A stretch of 64,000 nucleotides of DNA from G965232465 sp965232465 (GCA_965232465.1 OZ246977.1:930001-994000), one strand, 5' to 3'; positions 9,663 to 18,930 are shown, numbered from the stretch's first letter. The notes: generated by a model from the sequence alone, not told the origin. Numbers and translations are program-made.

Positions 9663-10928
9663 TTAGGTATCTGTGTCAGCCCCTATTTTTAAGACATCCC
9701 CGACCAAGTGTAACGAGCCTGCACATAAGACTTCGGGGGTATTGGCGGATTTTATGGCGTAAGATACGCTGGGGCAAGCGGTGGCGGATATGCCTATGTG
9801 CTGTATTTTTTCTGCCAGTGTAACCGCATCCATGCCATCGGCGGTAGCAAAGGGATTGGGGGACACGGGAACTGTGTATACAGTGCTGATATATGGACGC
9901 AAGGGGGTGATAAATCCTGATATATCTTTGCCCTGTAACATACCACAGACAAGCGGAATTTGCTTTATATTCTGGGCGTGCAAGGTATGGGCCAAGCACT
10001 GTCCCGCATCCGCATTATGCCCCCCGTCCAAGTATACTTTTACACCCCCCACAAACACAGTTTCAAACCGTCCCCGATGTATGGCGGTGGTTAATCCCAT
10101 GTGCAAATCAGAGTCGCATATTGTAAAGGGCAACATGCCATTTTGCTGTAAATATAACACTGCATATATGGCGGTTGCCCCATTGTCATATTGATGATTG
10201 CCGATTAAATTGGGGCGGGGGTATGCTGTATCCCCCATATAAAATCCTGTTGCTGTGCGGTTTATGGACGGCACAGGGGCATACATCGCCCCAATTTTCT
10301 TAGCTGAATGTTCCAAGGCTACATATGCCTGTGCATGTGTTTGGGGGGCGATAATTGCCGGGACGGATTTTCGAAAAATACCGGCTTTTTCAGTGGCGAT
10401 TTTTTCAATGGTATCCCCCAAAAAGTGTTGGTGGTCATACCCCATATTGGCAATAATTGTACACAACGGGTTGGACACCACATTGGTCGAATCCAACCGC
10501 CCCCCCAACCCAGTTTCCAATAACAGCACATCGGCGGGATGATGTGCAAACAGATAAAACCCGGCAACTGTGGTAATTTCAAAAAATGTAATGGCATCGC
10601 CATTGTTTTTTGTGTCGACAAATTGCAATGCGTACAATAAATCCGCATCGCTGACCTGTGCCCCAGATACAATAAATCTTTCATTAAACGATACCAATTC
10701 AGGGGAAGTATATCGATGTACCACCACTCCCGCCGATTCAAAAATAGCCTGTAAAAACGATAATGTCGATCCCTTGCCATTGGTCCCAGCAATATGAATC
10801 ACGGGGGGCAAATTTTTATGGGGCGATCCGCATTTTTCCAACAATCGTAAACTACGATGTAATCCCAAATCAATATTTTTGGGATGATACGATTGCAGTT
10901 TCTGTAAAACCGCTTGTACCCTGTGCAT
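9663..10928 (-). CDS. folC: Bifunctional folylpolyglutamate synthase / dihydrofolate synthase
   Basis: 421 residues. Mur-ligase-type ATP binding is shown by 'HIAGTNGKGSTLSFL' at residues 45-59; 'RYTSPELVSFNERF' and 'LLETGLGGRLDSTN' follow, and the C-terminal domain has 'YLDGGHNADAG'. The enzyme adds glutamate to dihydropteroate and to folates in the cytoplasm. Its ATG shares one base with the accD stop (TAATG), so it is translationally coupled as last gene of trpB-trpA-accD-folC, an order common in alphaproteobacteria. Length is normal for the family. Confidence 0.96.
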   Translation of the reverse strand: MHRVQAVLQKLQSYHPKNIDLGLHRSLRLLEKCGSPHKNLPPVIHIAGTNGKGSTLSFLQAIFESAGVVVHRYTSPELVSFNERFIVSGAQVSDADLLYALQFVDTKNNGDAITFFEITTVAGFYLFAHHPADVLLLETGLGGRLDSTNVVSNPLCTIIANMGYDHQHFLGDTIEKIATEKAGIFRKSVPAIIAPQTHAQAYVALEHSAKKIGAMYAPVPSINRTATGFYMGDTAYPRPNLIGNHQYDNGATAIYAVLYLQQNGMLPFTICDSDLHMGLTTAIHRGRFETVFVGGVKVYLDGGHNADAGQCLAHTLHAQNIKQIPLVCGMLQGKDISGFITPLRPYISTVYTVPVSPNPFATADGMDAVTLAEKIQHIGISATACPSVSYAIKSANTPEVLCAGSLHLVGDVLKIGADTDT

Positions 10929-11788
10929 TACACCATAACCTTAACCATTAACAGGTTTAAAATCCTGCCCAAAGTATCGTGTAGGTTTTTGCGATGTACC
11001 ACCATGTCGACCATACCATGCTGTTTTAAATATTCGGCGGTTTGAAAATCATTGGGCAAGGTTTCACGGACAGTTTGTTCAATCACCCGCCTGCCGGCAA
11101 AGCCAATCACACACCTGGGTTCGGCCAAGTGCATATCCCCCAACATGGCAAACGATGCGGACACCCCCCCTGTGGTTGGATTGCTCAGTAATACAATGTA
11201 TGGCAAATTGGCATCCCGTAGGCGATTAACCGCCACTGTGGTACGGGCCATTTGCATCAATGATACGATGCCTTCCTGCATTCTGGCACCGCCGGATGCG
11301 GGAATAATCAATAAGCCCGCCCCTAATTTTATCGCTTGATCCGCCGCCACAACAATGCCTTCGCCAACCGCAGACCCCATCGATCCCCCCATAAAATCAA
11401 AATTAAATACGGCGGTTACCAATTTTACCCCCTCCACAGTTCCATATGCCACAACGATAGCATCCTTTTCGCCAGTTTTGCCCCGGCTGGTGCGCAACCG
11501 ATCCGTGTATTTTTTCGAATCCTTAAACTGTAAGGGGTCATGCATACCAGATGGTACGTTTACACGGGTATATGCACCTTTATCATAAATACATTGTAAC
11601 CGTGCCTCGACGGGCATGGGAAAGTGATAATCACTATGGGGGGACACATATAAATTGCCTTTTAAATCCCGTTGATGAATCATCCTCCCTGTATCAGGAC
11701 ACTTTAACCATGCGTTTTTGGGAATGTTATCCTTGTTGCCTAATAATTTATCAATTTTGGGCTTTACATAATTTGTCAACCAACTCAT
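10928..11788 (-). CDS. accD: Acetyl-CoA carboxylase carboxyltransferase subunit beta
   Basis: 286 residues. The carboxyltransferase crotonase-like core is clear: 'VYG' is replaced by 'VVAYGTVEGVKLV', then 'FMGGSMGSAVGE', 'IIPASGGARMQEG' and 'LSNPTTGGVSASFAMLGD'. AccD works with AccA to transfer carboxyl from biotin to acetyl-CoA for fatty-acid synthesis. The N-terminal zinc-ribbon region reads 'WLKCPDTGRMIHQRDL' and 'NLYVSPHSDYHF': only one of the four usual cysteines remains, a known alphaproteobacterial trait. It sits between trpA and folC and overlaps folC by one base. Confidence 0.96.
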   Translation of the reverse strand: MSWLTNYVKPKIDKLLGNKDNIPKNAWLKCPDTGRMIHQRDLKGNLYVSPHSDYHFPMPVEARLQCIYDKGAYTRVNVPSGMHDPLQFKDSKKYTDRLRTSRGKTGEKDAIVVAYGTVEGVKLVTAVFNFDFMGGSMGSAVGEGIVVAADQAIKLGAGLLIIPASGGARMQEGIVSLMQMARTTVAVNRLRDANLPYIVLLSNPTTGGVSASFAMLGDMHLAEPRCVIGFAGRRVIEQTVRETLPNDFQTAEYLKQHGMVDMVVHRKNLHDTLGRILNLLMVKVMV

Positions 11789-11809
11789 TATTTTAGTGTT
11801 CCTTTTTTC

Positions 11810-12628
11810 TTATAAATCTTGTGTTAGGGTTTTTACATAGTGCAAAGTGTCGGGCACAGTTTTATCAGTTGCCTTACCATCTTGTAAAGAATCCGCTATG
11901 ACATGGACAATTGCCGACCCCACAACCACCCCATCGGCAATTTTGCTAAGGGCATTTACATCTTTGGCAGTTTTGACCCCAAAACCAACGGCAATGGGTA
12001 CATTTGTATGGGGTCGTAGTTTTTTTAACGCCGTTTCGACCGCCGATATATCAATGTCTTTGGTGCCTGTAACCCCCGCCATTGACACATAATATATAAA
12101 TCCAGACGCATTACGCATCACTGTGTCGATTCGTTTTTCAACCGTAGTCGGCGTTGCCAAATGGATAAAATGGATACCGACTTTTTGTGCAGGAATACGC
12201 AGCTCCGCATCTTCTTCGGGGGGCAAGTCAACCACAATCAAACCATCCACACCAACGGTCTTACATGCGTCCAAAAACGCCTCCACACCATATGTATAAA
12301 TCGGGTTATAATATCCCATTAAAATAATCGGGGTCGACATATTGGTTTGTCGAAATTCTGCTACCATATTAAGGGTTTTTTGTAATGTCTGTCCGCTTTT
12401 TAATGCCCGTTGCCCCGCCAACTGAATGACAACACCATCCGCCATGGGGTCGGTAAAGGGCATGCCTATTTCCAAAATATTAACCCCCTGTGCCGGCAAG
12501 CCTTTGATAATGTTCAGTGCCGTATCATAATCTGGATCACCCGCCATAACAAAACCAACAAATGCGGTGCGATTATCGGCTCGTAAAGATTCAAAAGTAT
12601 CTGTAATACGATTTGTAAATTCTGTCAT
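11810..12628 (-). CDS. trpA: Tryptophan synthase alpha subunit
   Basis: 272 residues, normal length. The family motif 'NILEIGMPFTDPMADGVVIQ' contains the catalytic Glu and Asp; further motifs are 'ILMGYYNPIYTYG', 'GVDGLIVVDLPPEE' and 'PIAVGFGVKTAKDV'. It cleaves indole-3-glycerol phosphate to indole and glyceraldehyde 3-phosphate, passing indole to TrpB. It lies 21 bases after trpB and is followed by accD at a similar spacing, so all four genes probably form one transcript. Confidence 0.97.
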   Translation of the reverse strand: MTEFTNRITDTFESLRADNRTAFVGFVMAGDPDYDTALNIIKGLPAQGVNILEIGMPFTDPMADGVVIQLAGQRALKSGQTLQKTLNMVAEFRQTNMSTPIILMGYYNPIYTYGVEAFLDACKTVGVDGLIVVDLPPEEDAELRIPAQKVGIHFIHLATPTTVEKRIDTVMRNASGFIYYVSMAGVTGTKDIDISAVETALKKLRPHTNVPIAVGFGVKTAKDVNALSKIADGVVVGSAIVHVIADSLQDGKATDKTVPDTLHYVKTLTQDL

Positions 12629-12649
12629 GCGTATGCCCCCCCTTTCATA

Positions 12650-13855
12650 TCAAATCCCAAGATCAAATCCCAAGTGTTCGGCGACGGTAAATATATCCTT
12701 ATCGCCCCGTCCACACAGATTCATGACAATAATATGGTCTTGCGGCAAATCAGGGGCAATTTTTGCCACATATGCCAACGCATGGGAGGGTTCCAATGCG
12801 GGAATAATACCTTCCATTTTTGTACATAATTGAAATGCCTCCAACGCTTCATCATCGGTCACAGACACATATTCAACCCGTCCTTGTTGTTTTAAATATG
12901 CGTGTTCTGGTCCAATTCCCGGATAATCCAATCCCGCAGAAATGGAATGTGCCTCAGCAATTTGCCCATCGTCGTCTTGTAATAAATATGTACGATTGCC
13001 ATGTAATACCCCCGGCTTACCGCCGCTTAAGGATGCGGCGTGGGCATCCGTATCCACACCTTTTCCACCGGCTTCGACACCAATAATTTCCACATCTGTA
13101 TCCTCCAAAAATGCGTAAAATAAACCAATGGCATTCGACCCACCGCCAATTGCCGCCACCAAAGTATCGGGCAACCTGCCTTCGATGTCTTTGATTTGTT
13201 GTTTTGTTTCTTTGCCAATAATGCTTTGAAAATCCCGTACCATTTCGGGATATGGGTGGGGACCTGCGGCGGTACCAATGATATAAAAAGTATCATGCAC
13301 ATGGGTTACCCAATCCCGCAACCCTTCGTTCATGGCGTCTTTTAAGGTGCCGCTGCCCGATGTGACGGGGGCAATTTCCGCCCCCAGTAACCGCATGCGA
13401 AATACATTCGGTTTTTGTCGTTCCACATCGGTTTTACCCATATAAATTTTACATGGCATATCAAACAATGCACACACGGTGGCGACGGCAACCCCATGTT
13501 GTCCCGCCCCTGTTTCGGCAATAATACGGGTTTTACCCATACGGCGGGCCAATAAAATTTGCCCCAATACATTGTTAATTTTGTGTGAACCTGTATGGTT
13601 TAATTCATCCCGTTTAAAATAAATTTTTGCCCCCCCTAAGTGACTGCTGAGCCGGCGGGCATGATACATGGGACTGGGGCGACCTGTATAATGCTCAGCA
13701 TACCATTCTAAGTCGGCTTTGTACGAATCGTCCTCTTTGGCTTCGATATAATGGCGTTCCACATCCAAAATCAGTGGCATTAAGGTTTCGGCCACATACC
13801 TCCCGCCAAATATATCAAAATGCCCCTCTTGGTCGGGCATAGCTGATAAAACCAT
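12650..13855 (-). CDS. trpB: Tryptophan synthase beta subunit
   Basis: From ATG 13855 the product is 401 residues, the usual TrpB length. That start has AGGAG eight bases upstream, so it is preferred over in-frame codons as far as 13924, which would add a 23-residue non-conserved tail. PLP is bound by Lys92 in 'HTGSHKINN', with the phosphate loop 'AIGGGSNAIG' and the conserved 'AETGAGQHG'. It condenses indole with serine. First gene of trpB-trpA-accD-folC; the promoter should lie in 13860-13990, an AT-rich stretch with several TATATT-like boxes but no clear -35. No leader peptide or T-box was seen. Confidence 0.96.
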   Translation of the reverse strand: MVLSAMPDQEGHFDIFGGRYVAETLMPLILDVERHYIEAKEDDSYKADLEWYAEHYTGRPSPMYHARRLSSHLGGAKIYFKRDELNHTGSHKINNVLGQILLARRMGKTRIIAETGAGQHGVAVATVCALFDMPCKIYMGKTDVERQKPNVFRMRLLGAEIAPVTSGSGTLKDAMNEGLRDWVTHVHDTFYIIGTAAGPHPYPEMVRDFQSIIGKETKQQIKDIEGRLPDTLVAAIGGGSNAIGLFYAFLEDTDVEIIGVEAGGKGVDTDAHAASLSGGKPGVLHGNRTYLLQDDDGQIAEAHSISAGLDYPGIGPEHAYLKQQGRVEYVSVTDDEALEAFQLCTKMEGIIPALEPSHALAYVAKIAPDLPQDHIIVMNLCGRGDKDIFTVAEHLGFDLGI

Positions 13856-14037
13856 GTAGTGTCTCCTAATTTTAAAAAATATACCACAATGTACCACAAA
13901 AATATTATTTTTGCAATACCACACAATATTTGCATAAAATATGTTCTGTAAAACACAGGGATCTGTTTTTTCGTTTTTATTTTTTGGGATTGTAGTGTAG
14001 TATTGTGCAGAAGTAGGTTTTAGAGTAGGTTATATCC

Positions 14038-15495
14038 ATGCCCATTTTACATTGGTTAAATAAACAACAACATATCACCGCCCATACGGCTGTGCCGTAT
14101 CGGGTATTACAACCTGTGGCGGATTTATCCTATGGCGATACACCTGATAATATGCTTATTCAAGGGGATAATCTGGATGCTTTAAGGGCGTTATTACCCT
14201 ATTATGCAGGTAAGGTAAAGTGTATATACATCGACCCCCCATATAACACAGGTAACATGTTCGAGCATTATGACGATAACCTTGAACATAGCATATGGCT
14301 TGGTATGATGTACCCCCGATTGGTATTATTGCGGGAATTATTGGCGGAAGATGGTAGTATTTGGATGAATGTAGACGATGATGAAGGGCATTATTGTAAG
14401 GTGATACTTGATGAAATTTTCGGACGGGCAAATTTTATAAATAATGTTGTGTGGCAAAAGAAATACTCACCACAAAATGATGCTAAATGGTTAAGCGATA
14501 ACCATGACCATATTTTTGTGTATGCAAAAAATAAAGAAACATGGCGACCTAATTTATTACCAAGAACAGAAAAGCAAAATAAAGCGTATAAAAATCCTGA
14601 TAACGACCCTAGGGGAAATTGGACTTCAAGTGATTTATCGGTAAAGCGTGAAACAGCAAAAGATATATATGACATTGTAACACCATCGGGGCGTGTCGTT
14701 TGTCCACCTAATGGTCGTTGTTGGGGAGTGAATAAAGAAAAATTTGATGAACTAATTGCTGATAATCGTATATGGTTTGGCAAAAATGGAAATAATGTAC
14801 CAACCCTTAAAAGGTTTTTATCAGAGGTTAAAAGTGGTATAACAGCTCTTACTATATGGAATTATGAAGAAGTAGGGCATAATACCCACGCAAAAAGAGA
14901 AGTTAAAGCCTTTAACGCAAGTGATGTATTCACCACCCCTAAACCTGAAAAATTGATACAACGGATTATATATTTGGCAACCAACAAGGGCGATTTAGTT
15001 CTCGATGCTTTTTTAGGCTCTGGCACCTCATGTGCGGTTGCCCATAAGATGGGGCGAAAATATATTGGTATTGAGATGGGCGACCATGCAAAAACCCATT
15101 GTGTACCAAGGTTACAAAAAGTTATCAAAGGGGAGCAGGGGGGTATATCCCAAGATGTCAACTGGCAAGGGGGCGGGGGCTATACTTTTTATGAATTGGG
15201 GGATGAAGTGTTTACCCCCAACGGATACATAAACCCCCACATAAAATTCGATACCCTTGCACGGCACATATGGTTTTATGAAACCAAAACTGCCCTTGTA
15301 ACAGTCCCCCACAGCACAGTATTAGGCATCCATAATACCACCGCTTATGTATTATTATACAATGGTATATTAGGCGATAAAACCCCCAATGGGGGCAATG
15401 TATTAACCCGAAAAGTATTGGCGGATATACAACAAAAATTAAAGGGATGTATTGGTCATATAATCCTATATGGCGAATCTTGTCGATTGTCGTAA
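14038..15495 (+). CDS. Type III restriction-modification methyltransferase (Mod), C-terminally clipped by a nonsense codon
   Basis: 485 residues of a beta-class N6-adenine methyltransferase: catalytic DPPY at residues 66-69 ('YIDPPYNTGN') precedes the SAM-binding 'DAFLGSGTS' near residue 323. Between them a target-recognition region is intact. The frame stops at TAA 15493-15495, yet it stays open beyond it for 19 more codons to TAA 15553-15555. These read 'KTLIQNHISFKQTPYDVKV', the ending normally seen in Mod proteins, so a sense codon has mutated to stop. Activity may survive the loss. Its partner res gene is at 20157-22415, cut off by insertion sequences. Long SSRs typical of phasevarion mod genes were not seen. 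Confidence 0.9.
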   Translation: MPILHWLNKQQHITAHTAVPYRVLQPVADLSYGDTPDNMLIQGDNLDALRALLPYYAGKVKCIYIDPPYNTGNMFEHYDDNLEHSIWLGMMYPRLVLLRELLAEDGSIWMNVDDDEGHYCKVILDEIFGRANFINNVVWQKKYSPQNDAKWLSDNHDHIFVYAKNKETWRPNLLPRTEKQNKAYKNPDNDPRGNWTSSDLSVKRETAKDIYDIVTPSGRVVCPPNGRCWGVNKEKFDELIADNRIWFGKNGNNVPTLKRFLSEVKSGITALTIWNYEEVGHNTHAKREVKAFNASDVFTTPKPEKLIQRIIYLATNKGDLVLDAFLGSGTSCAVAHKMGRKYIGIEMGDHAKTHCVPRLQKVIKGEQGGISQDVNWQGGGGYTFYELGDEVFTPNGYINPHIKFDTLARHIWFYETKTALVTVPHSTVLGIHNTTAYVLLYNGILGDKTPNGGNVLTRKVLADIQQKLKGCIGHIILYGESCRLS

Positions 15496-15557
15496 AAAAC
15501 CCTTATCCAAAACCACATATCGTTCAAACAAACCCCATACGATGTAAAGGTGTAAGC

Positions 15558-16025
15558 ATGGAAACATACTTAATTTATATTGATGAATCCTATGATAATG
15601 ATAAATGGGTGTATTCCTGTATTTTTGTGCCTATATCGAAGTGGAAAAATATTTTTCGATGTACAGTTTCTTTTCGGAAAAGGTTAAAGGAAGAGTATGG
15701 GCCTATTGAATCAGAACTACATGCAACAAAGTTTATTGGTAATCGTGGTATATCCAATCCCATGACAAAGGAATACAGAGCAAAAATTTTTAAAAAGTTC
15801 CTATATTTTGTAGAAACTTTACATAAATATAATGTATCCATTATCAATGGCATTACTACAAAAGGTAATGAATCTAAACTATTTGAATGGATTTTAAACA
15901 GAGTCCAACGAACTCTGCATTGGCAAAATGCTTATGGTATTTTAATTTGTGATGAAGGAAATGAAAATCGTCTTATTAACACTGTACGCAGAATGCAAAA
16001 ACAAATACTGTGCCATCGTCGATAA
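15558..16025 (+). pseudogene. DUF3800-family protein, probably truncated at its 3' end
   Basis: From ATG 15558, three bases after the natural mod stop, 155 residues beginning 'METYLIYIDESYDNDKW'. The 'YIDES' motif is the signature of DUF3800, a family with predicted metal-dependent (RNase H-like) folds often found beside restriction and mobile genes; its function is not established. Further motifs are 'ELHATKFIGNRG' and 'ILICDEGNENRLINTVRRMQ'. The family is normally some 200-250 residues. The frame here ends one base before an insertion-sequence end (16027), so the C-terminus has probably been lost. It likely belonged to the mod operon. Confidence 0.7.
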
Positions 16026-16026
16026 C

Positions 16027-16090
16027 TGTGACCAGCCCCACTGATTTGGTCCATTTTTGTGTTAGTACTTTTTTTCTCTATTGTCAATGA
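16027..16090 (-). mobile_element. 64-bp end fragment of the IS-B type element
   Basis: This stretch matches the left end of IS-B (18874-18937) with only a few mismatches, from TGTGACC through 'TCTATTGTCAATGA', and then stops abruptly where IS-A begins. It shows that an IS-B copy inserted at the DUF3800 gene and was later cut by IS-A. Confidence 0.8.
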
Positions 16091-16163
16091 GAGGTGGTCC
16101 CCTTTGTTAGGACAGTACTAAGCCTATTTTAAGCTTCACTTATGTGGTTAAATATGTATATTC

Positions 16164-17018
16164 TCATGTAAAAGTAAGTGTAGCCGTAGGCGGAACTTCT
16201 TTTGCATGAGAATGCATTGTATATGTTTCTGCGGGTGTTGTCAAACCGAAATGTGAATGGGGTCTATCTTGGTTGTAAAATTTAAGCCATTTTCTTATGC
16301 TTTCCTTAGCCATTACACCGCTGGTAAATGCTTGCAAATAAACACATTCATACTTCAATGATTTCCAAAATCTTTCAATTATGACATTATCCTTCCAACA
16401 CCCTTTACCATCCATAGATATACGAATACCATTATCTTTTAAGGTATCCGTAAAATCAAGGGAAGTAAACTGACTGCCTTGGTCTGTATTAAATATCTCT
16501 GGGGTGGGGTATTTTGCCAAAGCATCATTTAACGCTTCAACACAAAACCTACTATCCAGCGTATTAGATAAACGCCATGAGAGTACCTTCCTACTATACC
16601 AATCCATAACAGCAACCAAATATAAAAACCCTCGTTTGATCGGGATATAAGTAATATCTGTACACCAAACCTGATTAGGACGGTTAATATCCAAGTTTCT
16701 CAACAAATACGGATACACCTTATGTTGCGGGTTTATAGTAGATGTTTTTGGCTCTTGGTAAATTGCTTTTAGCCTCAGTACCTTCATCAGCCTGCGGATG
16801 CGTTTTCTGCCGACCTTATAGCCTTGGCGGATTAAATGACGCATCATTTGCCTCGCACCATAAAAAGGCGTTTGTAAATGTTGCTGGGCTATCTGTTCCA
16901 TCAACTCCACATTAAAATCACTCTCTTCTTTACATTGATAGTAATAACTTGAACGGTTCATTCCAAGCAACTCGCATTGACGCACAATACTTAAATCGGG
17001 GGAATTAGAATTTACCAT
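16164..17018 (-). CDS. IS3-family transposase OrfB (IS-A)
   Basis: 284 residues with an HTH-like N-terminal segment ('YGARQMMRHLIRQGYKVGRKR') and an rve integrase core. The DDE triad is visible: Asp in 'WCTDITYI', Asp in 'IFNTDQGSQFTS', Glu in 'VIIERFWKSLKYE'. It overlaps orfA, with an A8 run (17018-17025 on the minus strand, A_AAA_AAT) suited to a -1 programmed frameshift that makes the OrfAB transposase. The frame is intact, so the element may still be active. Confidence 0.93.
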   Translation of the reverse strand: MVNSNSPDLSIVRQCELLGMNRSSYYYQCKEESDFNVELMEQIAQQHLQTPFYGARQMMRHLIRQGYKVGRKRIRRLMKVLRLKAIYQEPKTSTINPQHKVYPYLLRNLDINRPNQVWCTDITYIPIKRGFLYLVAVMDWYSRKVLSWRLSNTLDSRFCVEALNDALAKYPTPEIFNTDQGSQFTSLDFTDTLKDNGIRISMDGKGCWKDNVIIERFWKSLKYECVYLQAFTSGVMAKESIRKWLKFYNQDRPHSHFGLTTPAETYTMHSHAKEVPPTATLTFT

Positions 17019-17322
17019 TTTTTTTAACCTGTAATCCTAAACGATCCGAAATGTCCGACAAAAAATCCCGTTCAATCGTCAATTGACCTATCTTGGCATG
17101 AAGCTCTTTAACATGGGCTTCGCTATCATGCTTTTGTTTGTCAAGATTGCCTGAAAATCCTGCCTCAATAGAGCAAACAGCCTCTCGCTTCCACCTTTGA
17201 ATAACCGTAGCATGCACTCCAAAACGAGACGATAATTCCGATATCGGCGTGTCATCACGCAATACTGCCAAAACAACCTCTTTTTTGAATTTAGCAGGGT
17301 AATTCTTCCGTATTTTACTCAT
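17005..17322 (-). CDS. IS3-family OrfA, helix-turn-helix protein (IS-A)
   Basis: 105 residues: an HTH_Tnp/HTH-38-like N-terminus ('YPAKFKKEVVLAVLRDD', 'SELSSRFGVHATVIQRWKRE') followed by a leucine-zipper-like tail ('ELHAKIGQLTIERDFLSD'). OrfA binds the terminal repeats and dimerises. It ends just after the A8 slippery run that leads into OrfB. Confidence 0.92.
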   Translation of the reverse strand: MSKIRKNYPAKFKKEVVLAVLRDDTPISELSSRFGVHATVIQRWKREAVCSIEAGFSGNLDKQKHDSEAHVKELHAKIGQLTIERDFLSDISDRLGLQVKKNGKF

Positions 17323-17402
17323 TTAATAAATCTCCTTATTTCTATATATAAATGAAATATAAATGAAACTTAAATCATTGTCCAGTTTTTGGGAGCCACT
17401 TC

Positions 17403-17628
17403 TGTATACCATTATATTTTCGCATATGCCGTTTGGTTCCAAAAACTCTCAATGCCATTTATATGATTTTGCCTATCAGCAAATACTATGGTTAATTCGC
17501 ATATGTTTAAACTCTGAAATATCTAGGGCATCATCCCCTTTCCAATAATCGCTATATACGATACTATCAGGTATAACTTTGTCTTTCTGCTAGCATCAGG
17601 TATTATCTTTGTATAAACCTTGCCATCC
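17403..17628 (-). pseudogene. IS1595-family transposase remnant with several frameshifts
   Basis: Reading the minus strand across frames gives consecutive family-typical pieces: 'VYTKIIPDASRKT', then 'KVIPDSIVYSDYWKGDDALD' with 'FKHMRINHS', then 'FADRQNHINGIESFWN' and 'TKRHMRKYNGI'. These match the DDE-region order of IS1595-type transposases ('YTD.W.GY', 'HINGIESFW'). Two or more frameshifts separate them and the 5' half is missing. IS-A cuts it at 17402. It is non-functional and shows an older insertion at the same site. Confidence 0.75.
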
Positions 17629-17649
17629 CTTTGGTATGTTATCTGTCAT
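17596..17649 (-). pseudogene. First codons of an hsdS-like specificity gene
   Basis: ATG at 17649-17647 overlaps the rhuM stop as ATGA and opens a 17-codon frame beginning 'MTDNIPKGWQ'. This matches the usual start of type I restriction specificity subunits ('LPKGW...'). After that point the frame runs into the IS1595 remnant and stops. RhuM genes are frequently found inside type I hsd operons, which supports the reading. The evidence is short, so confidence is modest. Confidence 0.45.
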
Positions 17650-18674
17650 TTTTTATTACCTTTTATCTGTTTTATCATATTTTCAATTTCCTGTATGTCT
17701 GTATCATCCGCTTTAATGACTTGTTGATGTTTTCTGTGTTGGTCGAAGTTTTGGTATTCTTGTTCTGCCAGTTTTTTTGCCACTGTCGATTGTATGGTGC
17801 CTGCGTGGGTTAGTATATCTTGTTCATTAAAGGTTAAAAAAGCGTCTAGTTTTTCCGCCCATTGATTCATGGTCATAGTTTGTCTTTGACTTGCCTGTAA
17901 TTCGGCGTAATCCAAGTACATGGTAACGATTTGATTTAAGGTTTTTACTTCGTCTTGGGATAGGTAATTTTTGGCGATACTCACATCCTTTTTGCGTACT
18001 ACTGCACCCGACCATGCAGTCAAGCCCATATTTGGATATTCTGCGTTGCTACGATGGGCGATAATTTCGGGGGCGGTGTTGCCTGTTACCGCCCATAGCA
18101 TTTTGTTTTGCACCTTGGCAAAAAATTCTTGAGCTTGGGGGGATTTTGGGGCATAGTCAATGGCAGTTGCGTATAAATCACGGACTTTTTGATAAAAACG
18201 TTTTTCCGATGCCCGAATATCCCGAATGCGTTGCAACCATTCATCAAAATAATCCCAATTGTCCGCCTGTTTTAATTTATCGTCGTCCATGGCAAAACCT
18301 TTAACAAGGTATTGTTGCAACACAGAATTTGCCCATTTTCTGAACTGCACCCCACGGGGGGATCGTACCCGAAAACCCACCGCCAATATCATATCAAGGG
18401 AATAGTATTTGGTTGTAGATGTTTGACTTTTCCCAGTTATAGCACCATGTTGAGTGGTGTGTCGGAATTCCCGACATACCACTTTTTCGTTCAATTCCCC
18501 CTCAGCGAAAATATTTTGAATATGCTCTGTTATGGTGGTACGCCCTTTATCAAATAATTGTCCCATTTCCGGCTGTGATAGCCATACAGTGTTGTCTATG
18601 GCGTGCAAATTGATTTTGACTTGTCCATCTTCGCTATTGTACAAAATGATTTCGCCTGTGTTGATGTTACACAT
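17646..18674 (-). CDS. rhuM: RhuM-family protein
   Basis: 342 residues from ATG 18674, which has a G-rich site just upstream; an in-frame ATG at 18686 is also possible. It matches the Virulence_RhuM family: 'GEIILYNSEDGQVKINLHAID', 'VWLSQPEMGQLFDKGRTTI', 'EHIQNIFAEGEL', 'YSLDMILAVGFRVRSPRGV' and 'QFRKWANSVLQQYLVKGFAM'. The first name comes from a Salmonella pathogenicity island; biochemical function is not established. In many genomes it lies between hsdM and hsdS. Here the downstream hsdS start is visible (17649) and the upstream gene is cut by IS-B. The reading frame itself is intact. Confidence 0.9.
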   Translation of the reverse strand: MCNINTGEIILYNSEDGQVKINLHAIDNTVWLSQPEMGQLFDKGRTTITEHIQNIFAEGELNEKVVCREFRHTTQHGAITGKSQTSTTKYYSLDMILAVGFRVRSPRGVQFRKWANSVLQQYLVKGFAMDDDKLKQADNWDYFDEWLQRIRDIRASEKRFYQKVRDLYATAIDYAPKSPQAQEFFAKVQNKMLWAVTGNTAPEIIAHRSNAEYPNMGLTAWSGAVVRKKDVSIAKNYLSQDEVKTLNQIVTMYLDYAELQASQRQTMTMNQWAEKLDAFLTFNEQDILTHAGTIQSTVAKKLAEQEYQNFDQHRKHQQVIKADDTDIQEIENMIKQIKGNKK

Positions 18675-18828
18675 GCTTGCCCCCATCGTGTATCACAACA
18701 TACTTATGGGGTATTGCGTCTTTAAAACTTTGTGGCAAGGGGGACATGCGGATTATGTGCCCTTTTCCAATGTGGTAATGCACCATGTTAAATGTTTTGT
18801 GCTGATATCTATTTCCTTGTGCATATTG

Positions 18829-18872
18829 TTATTCATCAAACACCACCCCCACTTTGGCAAGTTGTTTTTTTA
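18829..18872 (-). pseudogene. Last codons of a gene cut by IS-B, upstream of rhuM
   Basis: On the minus strand the sequence directly inside the IS-B boundary reads 'LKKQLAKVGVVFDE' and then TAA (18829-18831). It may be the 3' end of an hsdM- or hsdR-like gene that preceded rhuM. It is too short to identify. Between here and rhuM, a 39-codon frame (18667-18786) has no ribosome site and is not called. Confidence 0.3.
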
Positions 18873-18930
18873 ATGTGACCAGCCCCACTAATTTGGTCCA
18901 TTTTTATGTTAGTACTTTTTTTCTCTATTG

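Larger units (their letters stand above)
16091..17402 (-). mobile_element. Insertion sequence IS-A, IS3 family, complete
   Basis: About 1.31 kb containing orfA (17005-17322) and orfB (16164-17018). The ends are imperfect inverted repeats: GAGGTGGTCCCC at 16091-16102 against the complement of the right end, GAAGTGGCTCCC (17391-17402), each followed inward by a GGACA block. The exact boundary could be four bases further in. No target-site duplication is visible, which fits insertion into or recombination with the older IS-B fragment. Confidence 0.8.

Noticed and set aside
18667..18786. 39-codon frame upstream of rhuM
   Set aside because: No ribosome site, no similarity recognised, overlaps the rhuM start, and lies in a segment truncated by IS-B.
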